Positions 9,401 through 17,742 of a stretch of 64,000 bases of DNA are shown here, one piece after another. A program made the position numbers and the translations under genes. The DNA is from Halobacteriovorax sp. (GTDB taxonomy: Bacteria; Bdellovibrionota; Bacteriovoracia; Bacteriovoracales; Bacteriovoracaceae), in the NCBI GenBank assembly GCA_002720865.1, contig PBIO01000014.1:1177793-1241792 (forward strand), in the 5' to 3' direction. The notes below the pieces were generated by a model. That model did not search any database, was not told where the DNA came from, and saw nothing but the letters and a program-made list of their open reading frames with translations. How positions within the stretch are numbered: position 1 is the first letter of the stretch; each line of letters starts with the position of its first letter.

Positions 9401-9567
9401 GTAGCTCCATCATAGGAAGTTATAATGGTGGCCGTACCCATTGAAACAGAAGGGAAAGACTCTGCGTTCATTTTCCCAAGTCCCATAAGCCCAAATACGA
9501 CAAGTCCAATAGAGAGGACAACCGTGAGTTTTGAGTTCTCTATGAAAAAGTTTGCTAGATTTTTCAT
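6436..9567 (-). CDS. RND family efflux transporter
   Basis: Inner-membrane proton-driven efflux pump of 1043 residues, the normal length for AcrB-type RND proteins. Two repeated halves are visible, each with a large periplasmic loop. The proton-relay helix carries GMLVDNSVVISENFTRL near residue 397, where AcrB has two adjacent Asp residues and this protein has Asp-Asn. A second half motif GLGGIIVNSGIVLISF is near 935. The ATG overlaps the TolC-type stop (TAATG). RND pumps normally work with a periplasmic adaptor and an outer-membrane channel; here the channel gene is upstream but no adaptor gene is present. Substrate unknown. Confidence 0.95.
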   Translation of the reverse strand: MKNLANFFIENSKLTVVLSIGLVVFGLMGLGKMNAESFPSVSMGTATIITSYDGATAKDIETKITKPLEDEIRGVSGLKRVRSISQAGLSTIVVVVDIDDPKVDVDEAMSDIQKAVDRTTGLPGDLRDAPKFVEMNSEEFPVFEFAITGSNQDRARDLLADSLAEDIEDLNTVKSARLTGYAERAFHIRLNIEKMKAQHIATDEVLGKVRSRNTNTPGGAIKNEKIQKLIRIEGKIKDKKELENIVIRSNFTGQTVFLKDIAEVIDGEEELTTYASHNGEESTLVIVTKKGGADTVTMVNQIKKKMENFKKRNPSYDFHIYNNEGTKVANRVDVLTSNAVSGLVLVVVFLFFFLPGRIGLVASLSLPLAIMGTLGLMPSFGMNIDTITVLALVIALGMLVDNSVVISENFTRLRQEGMSPSDAASESVRTLWLPITATAFTTIAAFMPMLVTKGVMGQFIRWIPIVVSLSLLLSLAESFFFLPMRLKWAGKKVKQKVENEHVDWFAKFEAKFENFMNIMVRRRYLVGLGFSFIIIFSFFMMIKANKFILFPAEQTEAYIARVETPKGTRIEETTKAIEELSRKVKAKLGNDAVHIIGRAGAASMGPGDPKAKEGNSVGMLSIYVSEDFKLNKSSSEVLKLLREVNLESIQSLEYEALVNGPPVGNAIEATFRSNDVEEIYGMINGIKSELEKVPGITDLRIDDVIGDDEVFVDIDYEKSDRLGLDVSNIGQTIKTAISGNRTAKVTLNNKDIDLIVRFDEPFRENIEDLQNIRILDRQGNLVPLGSFAKFRVEQGTPQIKRFDFKISKTLTGNVSEDKITSMIANRKLTNIYNELHSKYPGVSLKFGGAAENTKESMESLANALVLSLIGIFALLVFLFKSYLRPAIIMTTIPLGLLGFSVAFFFHQRPISFLALIGVIGLGGIIVNSGIVLISFIDQMKEEGKLPLHDILVKASGMRLRAVLVTSLTTISGLLPTAYGIGGNDAILIPMTLAMAWGLTSGTILTLVWVPCAYAILEDLGKLQEKLFKIKNPLKNEGMATNER

Positions 9568-11018
9568 TATAAATTCCTATTTAACTCACAAGGAGTATCT
9601 GTAAAAACATTAAAATAATCGATAAGTAAGTTGATGACCGCAAGCTTTGTTGAAATCTCATCTAAATTTGACTGTAGGTAAGCATCCTGCTCTTGAACTA
9701 ATTGCTGAGCTGATATTCTGGCCTGGCTATATTTTCTTTTTGAAACACGTAGGGATTCTTTTAAATGTTTTGTATTTTCTTTTTGATTGAAAACTATTTC
9801 ATTTAGAAGCGCCACCGACTTGATGGTTTGTGTATGGTAGGCTTTCACTTGTCCCAAGGCCTGTTTTTTCTTAGCTGAGTACATCTTTTTATTAATCTCT
9901 TCTTGAACTTGTCTCGTATCTTTTTTAGTACTTCCTAGGGGCATAGAGAATTGCAGTCCAACAGATACCGTGCTTCTTCCATCATCGCTCAGATCGTCTA
10001 AAGAATCGGATTGATTAAAGGCTTTTCCTGTTGATTCGTATTCACCCACCAGTTTTAGATCTAGGCTGTCATAAGAGTTAGTGATTTTTTTCTGGGATCT
10101 TTCTTCATCATTTAAAAAATCAACTACCTCATCGTACTTAGTAAAATCTAAAGGGGCTGATTCAAACTTTTTAATAACTGCGGAACAGGCTAAAACAGTT
10201 CCAACAGTTTGATCTATATTATATGGGGCCAGTTCGATTTCAGATTCCGACAACTTTGGAAGGAGCAATTTTAATTGCTGCTGTAGCTGACTTTTTTCCC
10301 ATCGGATTGAAATCAAACCGGCCTTTCTTGATGAAATTTGTGAATTGTATCTTGCGATCTCGCCTTTATCAGCGACACCACTTTTAAATCTTCTTTTTGC
10401 TTCCTTGAGCTGTTGCTCAGAGGAGGCGAGAAGTGTTTTTGTTATTTTTAGTGCCTCTTCATTGGCCACTAGGGACCAGTATAATTTTCTTATATTATTT
10501 CTAAACCCAGCTATCTGAATTTCCCTTTCCAGATTTGCTCGTTTACTGGTCACATGAGCAAGGTTTAAGTTTGCTCTAGAGGTTCTTCCAAATAAGTCTT
10601 TATAAAGATCTAGGCTCAAAGAAACACCGTAACCGGTTGTCGTGGCATTTGCTAATTGAGTAGAGGTGCTCTTTTCAGTAAAAACTTTACCACCTAAAGC
10701 CGCTCCATATTTAAGAGGCTTATTAATAGAGACCATCATATTTTTATATTTAGTTGTGGTGGGCATAAAGCTGTTTAGGCTTTTTTCATCACTATCTAAA
10801 ATATTCGCCGAGGCAGAAACTGTAGGGGCATAGATATCGCGAGCCCTGGTCCTACCAGAATCTACGGCCAAGAATGAGGCCTCAATATTCTCAATGCTAG
10901 GGGGGCTTTCTTTAATAAGTTTATCAAGGAAGCCTTCATCTAGTTTAACAACCGGGGAAGCCTGAACGGCCACTACAGATAGGAAAAAGAAGAAGAGTAA
11001 GAAGATCAAGTTTTTCAT
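9567..11018 (-). CDS. TolC-family outer-membrane efflux channel
   Basis: Outer-membrane channel protein of 483 residues, exported by a signal peptide (MKNLIFLLFFFFLSVVAVQA). The rest is helical and shows the TolC-type two-fold pattern, with long amphipathic helices at about 135-235 and 360-460 and barrel-strand segments such as TGYGVSLSLDLYKDLFGR and STVSVGLQFSMPLG. The start at 11018 is chosen because AGGTG lies upstream and the signal peptide begins there; a longer in-frame version would begin in the operator region. It is the first gene of the channel-pump-repressor operon and ends in a TAATG overlap with the RND gene. Confidence 0.9.
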   Translation of the reverse strand: MKNLIFLLFFFFLSVVAVQASPVVKLDEGFLDKLIKESPPSIENIEASFLAVDSGRTRARDIYAPTVSASANILDSDEKSLNSFMPTTTKYKNMMVSINKPLKYGAALGGKVFTEKSTSTQLANATTTGYGVSLSLDLYKDLFGRTSRANLNLAHVTSKRANLEREIQIAGFRNNIRKLYWSLVANEEALKITKTLLASSEQQLKEAKRRFKSGVADKGEIARYNSQISSRKAGLISIRWEKSQLQQQLKLLLPKLSESEIELAPYNIDQTVGTVLACSAVIKKFESAPLDFTKYDEVVDFLNDEERSQKKITNSYDSLDLKLVGEYESTGKAFNQSDSLDDLSDDGRSTVSVGLQFSMPLGSTKKDTRQVQEEINKKMYSAKKKQALGQVKAYHTQTIKSVALLNEIVFNQKENTKHLKESLRVSKRKYSQARISAQQLVQEQDAYLQSNLDEISTKLAVINLLIDYFNVFTDTPCELNRNL

Positions 11019-11030
11019 AAATACACCTAT

Positions 11031-11066
11031 TTCAAACGTTCGTTTTAATTCAAACGTTTGTTTTAA
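11031..11066. promoter_or_regulatory. Tandem 18-bp operator repeats of the efflux operon
   Basis: Two adjacent copies, TTCAAACGTTCGTTTTAA (11031-11048) and TTCAAACGTTTGTTTTAA (11049-11066), differ at one position. Each contains an AAACGTTYGTTT core, and the second holds a perfect CAAACGTTTG palindrome. They lie 13 bases upstream of the TolC-type start, downstream of a possible promoter (TTGAGA, 17-base spacer, TACTTT on the minus strand). The position fits the operator of the TetR repressor that ends the operon. Confidence 0.7.
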
Positions 11067-11147
11067 AGTAGGATAGAATTGAAAAAATCTCAAGCTCTTT
11101 ATTTACTCTAAGTACTTGAAAATATTATGTATAAGAAAAATATGGAA

Positions 11148-12326
11148 TTAGAGAGAGTTGTAAAGCTTTTGAACTTCCTGAATCAATCCCTTTAGCTCCC
11201 AGGCCTCGGCATCATCCACAGAATCGGCCAGTAGCTTTGATTTGCTCTTTAGCTGATTAATATTTGAGATCACCTGCGATGACTTTTCAATATCAGCGCT
11301 GATCAATTGCTTTGCATCTCCAAGGAGACTGGACATGACATCTCTTATGGCGTGAGTTCCCTTTTCAAGCTCCGCTTCTAAAATGGCCAAGTTCTTTACC
11401 TTCGCTTCCCTTGGGTTTGCCACGGCCCATTCTCTATAGGCCCGTCCTCTTAAAATATTCCAGGCACGATTATCTTTTATTGGAATCTCTAAACCGGTTT
11501 TTAAGTCTCTAACATAGACAAATTTATCGTCACCTTTTTTCAAAATAAACTCCCAAGCTCCTTGGGAAGAGTCTTGCCCTTCTAGTTTTAATTTTACTAT
11601 GTCAGGGTTTTTAGTTTTGATACTTGATGGATCAACTGAAGGTTTATAGGGGTTAAGGGAAGGATTACGAGTGATTTCTTTTTTAGAGGTGTCCGTAGCG
11701 AATCCTTCTATCCAAGATTTTGACTCGCTCGCTTTATCATTCATTGTTCTAAACGAATTTCTCATACTGACCATTTCAAAATCATCAATATCTCTGGCTA
11801 AATCTCTTAAGTCTTTTTGGACCGCTGCTGGAAGTTTTTTTCCGTCGTCTAAGGCATCCAAACCTTTCTGTAAGGCTTGCTTATTATAGGTGTACCCAGA
11901 CATTTGAATAAAATCTGAAGTTTCATTATTTAGGGCATGAGCAAAGGAGTTCTCATTTCCAATATGCCTTTGATTAAAGGTTTTGTTAAGAATTGATTCG
12001 GCAAGTTCTCTTTCATTTAAATGTCCTTGCTTTGATAGGATATCTTCAAGCTCTTTTCTTCTTTCAAAGAAATCCATTTGAGATCTAATAGGACCTGAGT
12101 TATGAGCATCATCGATAAACTTCGCAATTACCTTTTCATCGGCAGTACTTAAGCTTTTTGGGATAATATCTTTTACATCTTTAAGTTTTGATTGAAGGGC
12201 TTCAGGTCTTAATGGAAAACGCCCGTTAATCTTTTGATCAACGACTTTACCAAGGGCCTCTACTCCTTTTTTACATGCAAAGGAGGGAGGACTAAAAAAT
12301 AGAAATAAGACTAAATAAGCTCTCAC
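11148..12326 (-). CDS. Exported protein of unknown function
   Basis: Protein of 392 residues with an N-terminal signal peptide (MRAYLVLFLFFSPPSFACKK) starting at a GTG. Cleavage is likely before or near the Cys-Lys-Lys, so the product is periplasmic or surface-located. The mature part is mostly predicted helical and charged, with a central segment (about 230-300) richer in strand-like residues (SSQGAWEFILKKGDDKFVYV). Only two Cys or fewer are visible after the signal. No family is recognised. It is followed after 27 bases by the efflux promoter region and preceded by the peroxiredoxin-like gene on the same strand. No function is proposed. Confidence 0.7.
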   Translation of the reverse strand: MRAYLVLFLFFSPPSFACKKGVEALGKVVDQKINGRFPLRPEALQSKLKDVKDIIPKSLSTADEKVIAKFIDDAHNSGPIRSQMDFFERRKELEDILSKQGHLNERELAESILNKTFNQRHIGNENSFAHALNNETSDFIQMSGYTYNKQALQKGLDALDDGKKLPAAVQKDLRDLARDIDDFEMVSMRNSFRTMNDKASESKSWIEGFATDTSKKEITRNPSLNPYKPSVDPSSIKTKNPDIVKLKLEGQDSSQGAWEFILKKGDDKFVYVRDLKTGLEIPIKDNRAWNILRGRAYREWAVANPREAKVKNLAILEAELEKGTHAIRDVMSSLLGDAKQLISADIEKSSQVISNINQLKSKSKLLADSVDDAEAWELKGLIQEVQKLYNSL

Positions 12327-12353
12327 TTACGTCTTATCGGGTACTTAGCCTAT

Positions 12354-13088
12354 TTACTTAAGCTCTTTAAGAAGGTCTAAGGGGTCGATTCTATTAGTGT
12401 AATCGGCGTCTGCATGGGCGAAGCTAATGGTCCCGTCTTTTTGGATAATATAGGTTCCAGGCATGGGAAGCTCATTATTTGTATTGTCTTGTGCCCTAAC
12501 TAGGTTAATTCCAAATTTTTTATAGAGCTCATTAACTTTTTCATCTAGCTTAAAAGCAATTCCAAATTTCTTTGCAATTGAATTTTCTACATCTGTATAC
12601 ATAGGAAAGGTGTAATTATTTTTCTTTAGAGTTTTAGAAATCTCGCGTGGGCTATCTGGAGTAAGAAAGATTAACTGATAGCCTTTTTCTTTAAACTTAG
12701 AATAGTTTTGATGATAGGCTTTTAGCTCTAAATTGCAATAAGGGCACCAAGAGCCTCTATAAAACTTTAAAACAACGGGTCCATTTTTAAGAGTTTCAGA
12801 AAATGGTTTTCCTCCCATATGAAACTCAGGAGCTTTGGCACCTTTTTGTTTTGAGGTTTTTTCTATTCCAGAATTTCTAAGTTCTTTTATGGCGCGGGCG
12901 AATTCCGCTTTAATTTTAGGGTCTCTCTTCTTAGATTTAGAGGCTTCCTTTCTTTTTGCCAGCTCTTGAGTAAGGGTTAACGGTGAAGAAGGACTAGTCT
13001 TATCGTCCGCTGCTAAGATAAGCTTGGGAGACGAGACAAATATAAACATAGCTAAATAGATTTTGACGATGAGCATGTTTTTTTTCAT
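12354..13088 (-). CDS. Exported peroxiredoxin-like (AhpC/TSA) protein
   Basis: Protein of 244 residues with a signal peptide (MKKNMLIVKIYLAMFIFVSS to about ILAA). A charged linker is followed by a thioredoxin-fold domain from about residue 90. The active-site segment VVLKFYRGSWCPYCNLEL carries a CPYC pair in the peroxiredoxin position. The GTYIIQKDGTISFAHADADY segment near the C-terminus is typical of AhpC/TSA-like families. It would act on peroxides or disulfides in the periplasm. The start at 13088 is chosen because AGAGGAAAC precedes it; a longer in-frame form overlaps the divergent gene. Promoters of both genes must lie in the 63-base divergent gap. Confidence 0.82.
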   Translation of the reverse strand: MKKNMLIVKIYLAMFIFVSSPKLILAADDKTSPSSPLTLTQELAKRKEASKSKKRDPKIKAEFARAIKELRNSGIEKTSKQKGAKAPEFHMGGKPFSETLKNGPVVLKFYRGSWCPYCNLELKAYHQNYSKFKEKGYQLIFLTPDSPREISKTLKKNNYTFPMYTDVENSIAKKFGIAFKLDEKVNELYKKFGINLVRAQDNTNNELPMPGTYIIQKDGTISFAHADADYTNRIDPLDLLKELK

Positions 13089-13151
13089 GATGTTTCCTCT
13101 TTTGATTGAGGGAAGTGTATAGCAAAGCCCAATGAAGAGGTCGAGGTTAAT

Positions 13152-13988
13152 ATGACGCAAAAATTTAAGATAACTATCCCACTGGCCATTTTGGTTACTT
13201 TAATTACAGTAATTTATCAGCGCTCAACCGGACCGACCTATCCCAAAAAAGTTATGATTGGAGAGGGTGACGCCGCAGTAAAAGTAAAATTTCCAAGAAG
13301 TCATGGAGGAAGTACAGGTGCCCCAGTTGATGTACCTAAAGTCTCAAAAAACATGCAAGGAACGATTACTTACAAGCGATATCCAACCAATGACGCCTGG
13401 ACAACCGTCGCCCTAAAAGATGAAGGTAACTTTCTTAGATTTGATCTTCCCAACCAGCCACCGGCCGGGAAATTAATGTATTACCTAACATTGAATATCG
13501 ACGGAAAAGTTCAAAATATAGCTTCAGTTAAGGACCCTATTTTTATTAGATATAAAGGTGAAGTTCCAACTTATATTTTAGCTCCCCATATCTTTTTTAT
13601 GTTCCTTTCAATGCTTTTGTCGGCCTTGGCTTTATTTGAAGCGGCCTTTGAGACAAATTCATTTACGAAAATTTCTTATTATGTAACCGGCTGCTTAATG
13701 TTTGGAGGAATGGTTCTCGGACCTCTTGTTCAAAAATTTGCTTTTGGCGTGTACTGGGCAGGTTTTCCTTTTGACTGGGACTTAACAGATAATAAACTTC
13801 TTATCATGGTTATCTTTTGGAGTATTGCTGCCATTCTTAATTATCGAAAACCTAATAGAGTGGCCACAGTCATAGCGGGTCTTGTTTTATTTTGTATGTA
13901 TGCCATCCCTCATTCCACAATGGGTTCTCAATACGATTACGAAAAGGGTTCTGTGGAAATTAAAGATGGCTTTAAGGACAAAGTTTAA
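13152..13988 (+). CDS. Membrane protein with periplasmic beta domain, unknown function
   Basis: Inner-membrane protein of 278 residues. Residues 5-22 form a first helix. Residues 25-140 are a hydrophilic, strand-rich domain that resembles a periplasmic Ig-like or FixH-like module (MQGTITYKRYPTNDAWTTVA). Four hydrophobic helices follow, at about 145-165, 175-195, 215-230 and 235-255. A GGTT-like start context (AGGTTAATATG) supports the ATG. The adjacent convergent gene encodes a DUF2231-like membrane protein; their 3' ends overlap by 17 bases. No specific family or function is recognised. Confidence 0.65.
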   Translation: MTQKFKITIPLAILVTLITVIYQRSTGPTYPKKVMIGEGDAAVKVKFPRSHGGSTGAPVDVPKVSKNMQGTITYKRYPTNDAWTTVALKDEGNFLRFDLPNQPPAGKLMYYLTLNIDGKVQNIASVKDPIFIRYKGEVPTYILAPHIFFMFLSMLLSALALFEAAFETNSFTKISYYVTGCLMFGGMVLGPLVQKFAFGVYWAGFPFDWDLTDNKLLIMVIFWSIAAILNYRKPNRVATVIAGLVLFCMYAIPHSTMGSQYDYEKGSVEIKDGFKDKV

Positions 13989-14424
13989 CTTTTACTCCGG
14001 TGCCTAGATCGTAAACTGTCTCGGCACCACTATGTCCAGTTAGAATCAGATAATAAGTCCCAATAGATAAAAAGATAAATAAAATGATTCCAAGAACCTT
14101 TTTTGGAAATTTAAACTGAAGCGGTTCATAGAGAAGTCCAGCCAAATAAAAATACAACGCCATATGGGCCAAGTCATCATGCTTTTGTAAGGCAGCGATT
14201 GAGCAGGCCGTATTCTTAACGGCATCGTAGGCCTCATCCCCAAGAAAGAGATTCACCATATAGGTAAGAAGGCCCCCATAGAAAAAAAAGCGAAAAGCGT
14301 AGGTCCATGTCTTTTCAAGATGTTTTGGTTTACCGAGCGCGTCAAGGAGCATCCAGACAGGGCTTAGTCCCATTAAGACAATGGGAAAATGGGTAAACAA
14401 GGCATGGTAAAGCTCAGTTCTCAA
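13972..14424 (-). CDS. DUF2231-like four-helix membrane protein
   Basis: Inner-membrane protein of 150 residues with about four hydrophobic helices. Two motifs match DUF2231 proteins: HALFTHFPIVLMG near the N-terminus and LTGHSGAETVYDLGTGVKV near the C-terminus. The conserved histidines suggest heme or metal binding, which has been proposed but not settled for this superfamily. The 3' end overlaps the upstream convergent membrane gene by 17 bases. It is divergent from the M28 peptidase gene. Confidence 0.7.
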   Translation of the reverse strand: MRTELYHALFTHFPIVLMGLSPVWMLLDALGKPKHLEKTWTYAFRFFFYGGLLTYMVNLFLGDEAYDAVKNTACSIAALQKHDDLAHMALYFYLAGLLYEPLQFKFPKKVLGIILFIFLSIGTYYLILTGHSGAETVYDLGTGVKVKLCP

Positions 14425-14479
14425 TTAGGTTTCCAAGTTTTTTATGATATGCATAAACCCTATTATAGAGAGGTACAAA

Positions 14480-16327
14480 ATGAAAAGAGCTTTAAGCTTT
14501 GTCCTAATTTTTTCAGCAATCGTCGCAGTTTCTAGCACTCCAAGAGTTTCTCATATTCTTTTTGAAACCCTAGAGACCTTGGCCAGTGACTCTCTTGAAG
14601 GAAGGCAGCCTGGAACACCTGGCGGTGAAAAGGCCGTGGATTATTTGGTACAAAAAATTAAAGACATGGGAGTCACTCCTTTTGGAAGAGGTGGTTATAA
14701 GCAAGATTTTACCATCTTCACTAAAATGGAAAAAGTTGGCGACAATAGCGCTTCGATTGAGGGCGTAGTTGCTCCAAAATTTCAGCCGCTTTCAATGTCT
14801 TTGACTGGTAGCTTAAAAGAACGTGAGCTTGTTTTTGTTGGCTATGGAATCTCAATTCCAAAATCAGATGAAAAGCTTGTGTATGATGATTATGAGGGTC
14901 TTGATGTAAAAGGTAAGATCGTTGTTTTTATGTCAGGGGACCCTGCCATTGGAAATAGTGAATCAAAATTTAGAGACCCTGCTTATATTACTTATCGAAC
15001 ACTTTTTTATAAGATCAAAAATGCCGCTGCTCATGGAGCTGCTGGAGTTCTCTATGTTCAAGACCCACTTTCTTTAACTCGCTCAGAAGAAGATCCCTTC
15101 TTTGATGAGCGCGAAGGTGGAGGTGATCGAATTGATACAGTGGCCGGGCAAGTTAGAATGGATTTTATCAATCAGTTCCTAGGACAAAAAAGCTTAAGGG
15201 CTCGTCAAGAAGAGATTGCACATACACAAAAGCCATCTTCAGAAGTTCTTAATAAAAAAGCTAACCTAAGTGTAAAGCTTGAAAAGAAAACCGGAAGAGT
15301 TTCTAACGTGATTGCTTACCTTCCAGGAACAGACGAAGAACTTAAAAAAGAAATAATAGTCATAGGTGCTCATATGGACCACCTCGGTTATGGGGGGCCA
15401 AGTTCGCTTGGTGATCGAAGAGTTCGGGCCATTCATAATGGAGCAGATGATAATGCTTCAGGAACAGCTCTTGTCATGGATATGATTAAAGAGCTTAAGG
15501 ATAAGAATCTTAAGCGAACGGTTATAGCTGTACTATTTAACGCCGAAGAGATGGGACTTCTTGGTTCGGCCCACTTTATGAATAGCTGGCCTCGATATGA
15601 ACCTAGTTATGGAAAGATTGTGGCCATGCTAAATTTTGATATGGTGGGACGTTTTAAAAAATCAGTTCAAGTTATGGCGACAGACTCGGCAAAAGAATGG
15701 AGTGGTATCCTAAAGAATATTACTCCTGTGGACGAGCACCCATTTGAATTTTCAAAGGAGAGCGTAGGCTCTAGTGATCATGCTTCTTTTGCCAACTCAA
15801 AAGTACCTGTTCTCTTTTTTACAACTGGCGGTCACGACGATTATCATCGGCCTAGTGATGATGCTAGCAAGATTGATTATTCCTCAATTCAAAAAACAAG
15901 GGTTTTTGCCACAGACTTAATTGAGTTCATGGACAATAATGATTCAAACTTAACATTTAATCCGGACTTCTCGATGGGAACTGGTTCGGATCGCCCTCGT
16001 GGTTATGGAGCTCATTTAGGTTGTGTTCCAAAATTTGGGCAATCGGATGATATCGTAGGGGTTCTTTGCACTGGGACTTCTCCAAACTCACCGGCAGAGT
16101 CAGCTGGTATGCAAGCTGGAGATATTCTAAGCAGAGTTGGAGAGATTGATATAAAGAATATTTACGACCTCGTTTTTGCTCTCAAATATTACCGAGCAGG
16201 TGATAAAGTCTTACTAAGTTGGAAAAGGGGTAGGGCAATATTAACAAAAGAGGTAACGCTAACAAAAAAAGGCGGAAGTAAATCTCTCCATAAGAGCTGT
16301 CACTTTCCTCTCGCTCATGAATTATGA
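14480..16327 (+). CDS. Exported M28 family metallopeptidase with PA and PDZ domains
   Basis: Zinc aminopeptidase-like enzyme of 615 residues, exported through a signal peptide (MKRALSFVLIFSAIVAVSST). The PA-like insert lies around residues 115-200. The di-zinc M28 core shows the ligands in order: GAHMDHLGYG, HNGADDNASGTA, FNAEEMGLLGS, MLNFDMVGR and TTGGHDDYHRPSD. A C-terminal PDZ domain follows at about 505-600 (GTSPNSPAESAGMQAGDILS). It likely trims peptides in the periplasm or outside the cell. The start at 14480 is preceded by AGAGAGGTA. Its last 11 bases overlap the next gene, so the two are probably translated together. Confidence 0.93.
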   Translation: MKRALSFVLIFSAIVAVSSTPRVSHILFETLETLASDSLEGRQPGTPGGEKAVDYLVQKIKDMGVTPFGRGGYKQDFTIFTKMEKVGDNSASIEGVVAPKFQPLSMSLTGSLKERELVFVGYGISIPKSDEKLVYDDYEGLDVKGKIVVFMSGDPAIGNSESKFRDPAYITYRTLFYKIKNAAAHGAAGVLYVQDPLSLTRSEEDPFFDEREGGGDRIDTVAGQVRMDFINQFLGQKSLRARQEEIAHTQKPSSEVLNKKANLSVKLEKKTGRVSNVIAYLPGTDEELKKEIIVIGAHMDHLGYGGPSSLGDRRVRAIHNGADDNASGTALVMDMIKELKDKNLKRTVIAVLFNAEEMGLLGSAHFMNSWPRYEPSYGKIVAMLNFDMVGRFKKSVQVMATDSAKEWSGILKNITPVDEHPFEFSKESVGSSDHASFANSKVPVLFFTTGGHDDYHRPSDDASKIDYSSIQKTRVFATDLIEFMDNNDSNLTFNPDFSMGTGSDRPRGYGAHLGCVPKFGQSDDIVGVLCTGTSPNSPAESAGMQAGDILSRVGEIDIKNIYDLVFALKYYRAGDKVLLSWKRGRAILTKEVTLTKKGGSKSLHKSCHFPLAHEL

Positions 16328-17447
16328 TGTCGTCGTCCTTGGTGCAGGTGCTGCCGGTCTTATGGCCGCGGCCACTGCAGGAAAACGAGGCAAGAAGGTT
16401 CTTCTTCTAGAGCATAATAAATCAGCTGGGAAAAAAATCCTAATCTCAGGTGGCGGAAGAGCTAATTTCACAAACCTAAAAGTTACCCCAAATGACTATA
16501 TCTGTTCTCAAAGAAATTTTCATAAATATGCCTTAAAAGAATATCGAGAAAAAGATTTTATTGAACTTGTGAAGTCCTATCATATTAAGTTCTTTGAAAA
16601 AAAACTTGGTCAACTTTTTTGCGAAGTTAGCGCCAAAGAGCTCCTCTCTATGCTTTTAAAAGAATGTGAAAAGGCAGGTGTAGAAATTGTCTATGGGGCA
16701 AGTGGAATCGAGGTGAGCGAGCAATATAAAATTCGCTGGAAAGAAAACTCTGTAGACACTGAAAAACTAATAATTGCTACTGGTGGGCTTTCTGTTCCAA
16801 CAATTGGTGCCACTGACTTTGGGCAGACCTTGGCTAAAAAGTATGGGCATAAGATTATCCCCATGAGACCTGCGCTAGTAGGCCTAAAAGTTAATGGAAC
16901 TTCTGAGCTTTCAGGGCTTTCTCAGGTTGCTGAAGTGAAAGTGGGTAAGTTTAAAATTATAGAAGATGTTCTTCTAACCCATAAAGGCTTAAGTGGCCCT
17001 GCTATTCTTAAATCTTCTTTGCACTGGGAAAAGGGAGAAGAGCTTAAAATAAATTGGCTTCCTGATGAGAACCTAGATGAGCTTTTGACTCAGTCTAAAA
17101 AAACGATCTCTCAAGTCCTTCATAGTAAATTACCCAATAGGCTCTTGGATTTTCTAGTTCCAGAAAATAAAAAGCCTCTAAACGAAATGCCTAAAAAAGA
17201 AATCAATAAGGCTAAAGAAAGACTAAGAAATTTTGAAGTTCTTCCCACTGGGACAGAAGGCTATAGAAAGGCTGAAGTCACAGCAGGAGGGGTCGATACT
17301 AGCGATATAAATCAAAAAACGATGGAAAGTACTATTTCCCCGGGATTATATTTTATAGGTGAAGTGCTCGATGTTACCGGGCAGCTGGGTGGATATAATT
17401 TTCAGTGGGCCTGGTCTTCAGGTGTTATTGCAGGTCGCTCGGTATAA
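16317..17447 (+). CDS. YhiN/HI0933-family FAD-dependent oxidoreductase
   Basis: Cytoplasmic flavoprotein of 376 residues, close to the family length. The N-terminal Rossmann motif VVVLGAGAAGLMAAATAGKR is followed by an acidic ribose-binding Glu (LLLEHN). The family motifs GKKILISGGGRANFTN and, near the C-terminus, AGGVDTSDINQKTMES and GEVLDVTGQLGGYNFQWAW are all present. Members are annotated as NAD(P)/FAD-dependent oxidoreductases, including the BaiN type; the native substrate here is unknown. It overlaps the M28 gene by 11 bases and the convergent DUF2288 gene by 23 bases. Confidence 0.92.
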   Translation: MNYDVVVLGAGAAGLMAAATAGKRGKKVLLLEHNKSAGKKILISGGGRANFTNLKVTPNDYICSQRNFHKYALKEYREKDFIELVKSYHIKFFEKKLGQLFCEVSAKELLSMLLKECEKAGVEIVYGASGIEVSEQYKIRWKENSVDTEKLIIATGGLSVPTIGATDFGQTLAKKYGHKIIPMRPALVGLKVNGTSELSGLSQVAEVKVGKFKIIEDVLLTHKGLSGPAILKSSLHWEKGEELKINWLPDENLDELLTQSKKTISQVLHSKLPNRLLDFLVPENKKPLNEMPKKEINKAKERLRNFEVLPTGTEGYRKAEVTAGGVDTSDINQKTMESTISPGLYFIGEVLDVTGQLGGYNFQWAWSSGVIAGRSV

Positions 17448-17742
17448 GCTCAATAAGGACATAGGGCTGAATAATAATAAACTTCGCAAGCTTTAGATTT
17501 TTATTTTCATCCCACTTTTTTACTTCTTCTTCGCTAGGCTTTCTAAGAGCTCCAGATTCAAGCCATAGCTTAATAAAATCAACTTTATCTTGAGCCACGG
17601 CCACGGCCGCATCCAGAAGTTCAACACCTGTAACAATAAAGACGGCCCCATGATCATGATGCTGTTTTAAAGGGGCCCAGTCAGTCTCTTCAACTTCTGT
17701 TTTTAACTTTTCTTTAAGCTCGTTTATTTTTTCTTCACTCAT
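17425..17742 (-). CDS. DUF2288-like small cytoplasmic protein
   Basis: Protein of 105 residues. The pattern LKTEVEETDWAPLKQHHDHG, a VELLDAAVAVAQDK segment, a Trp-containing LWLESG and a terminal IIQPYVLIEL resembles DUF2288, a small family of unknown function. No signal peptide or membrane helix is visible. The start ATG overlaps the stop of the upstream membrane gene by 4 bases (ATGA), so the two form a small operon. Function unknown. Confidence 0.65.
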   Translation of the reverse strand: MSEEKINELKEKLKTEVEETDWAPLKQHHDHGAVFIVTGVELLDAAVAVAQDKVDFIKLWLESGALRKPSEEEVKKWDENKNLKLAKFIIIQPYVLIELIPSDLQ

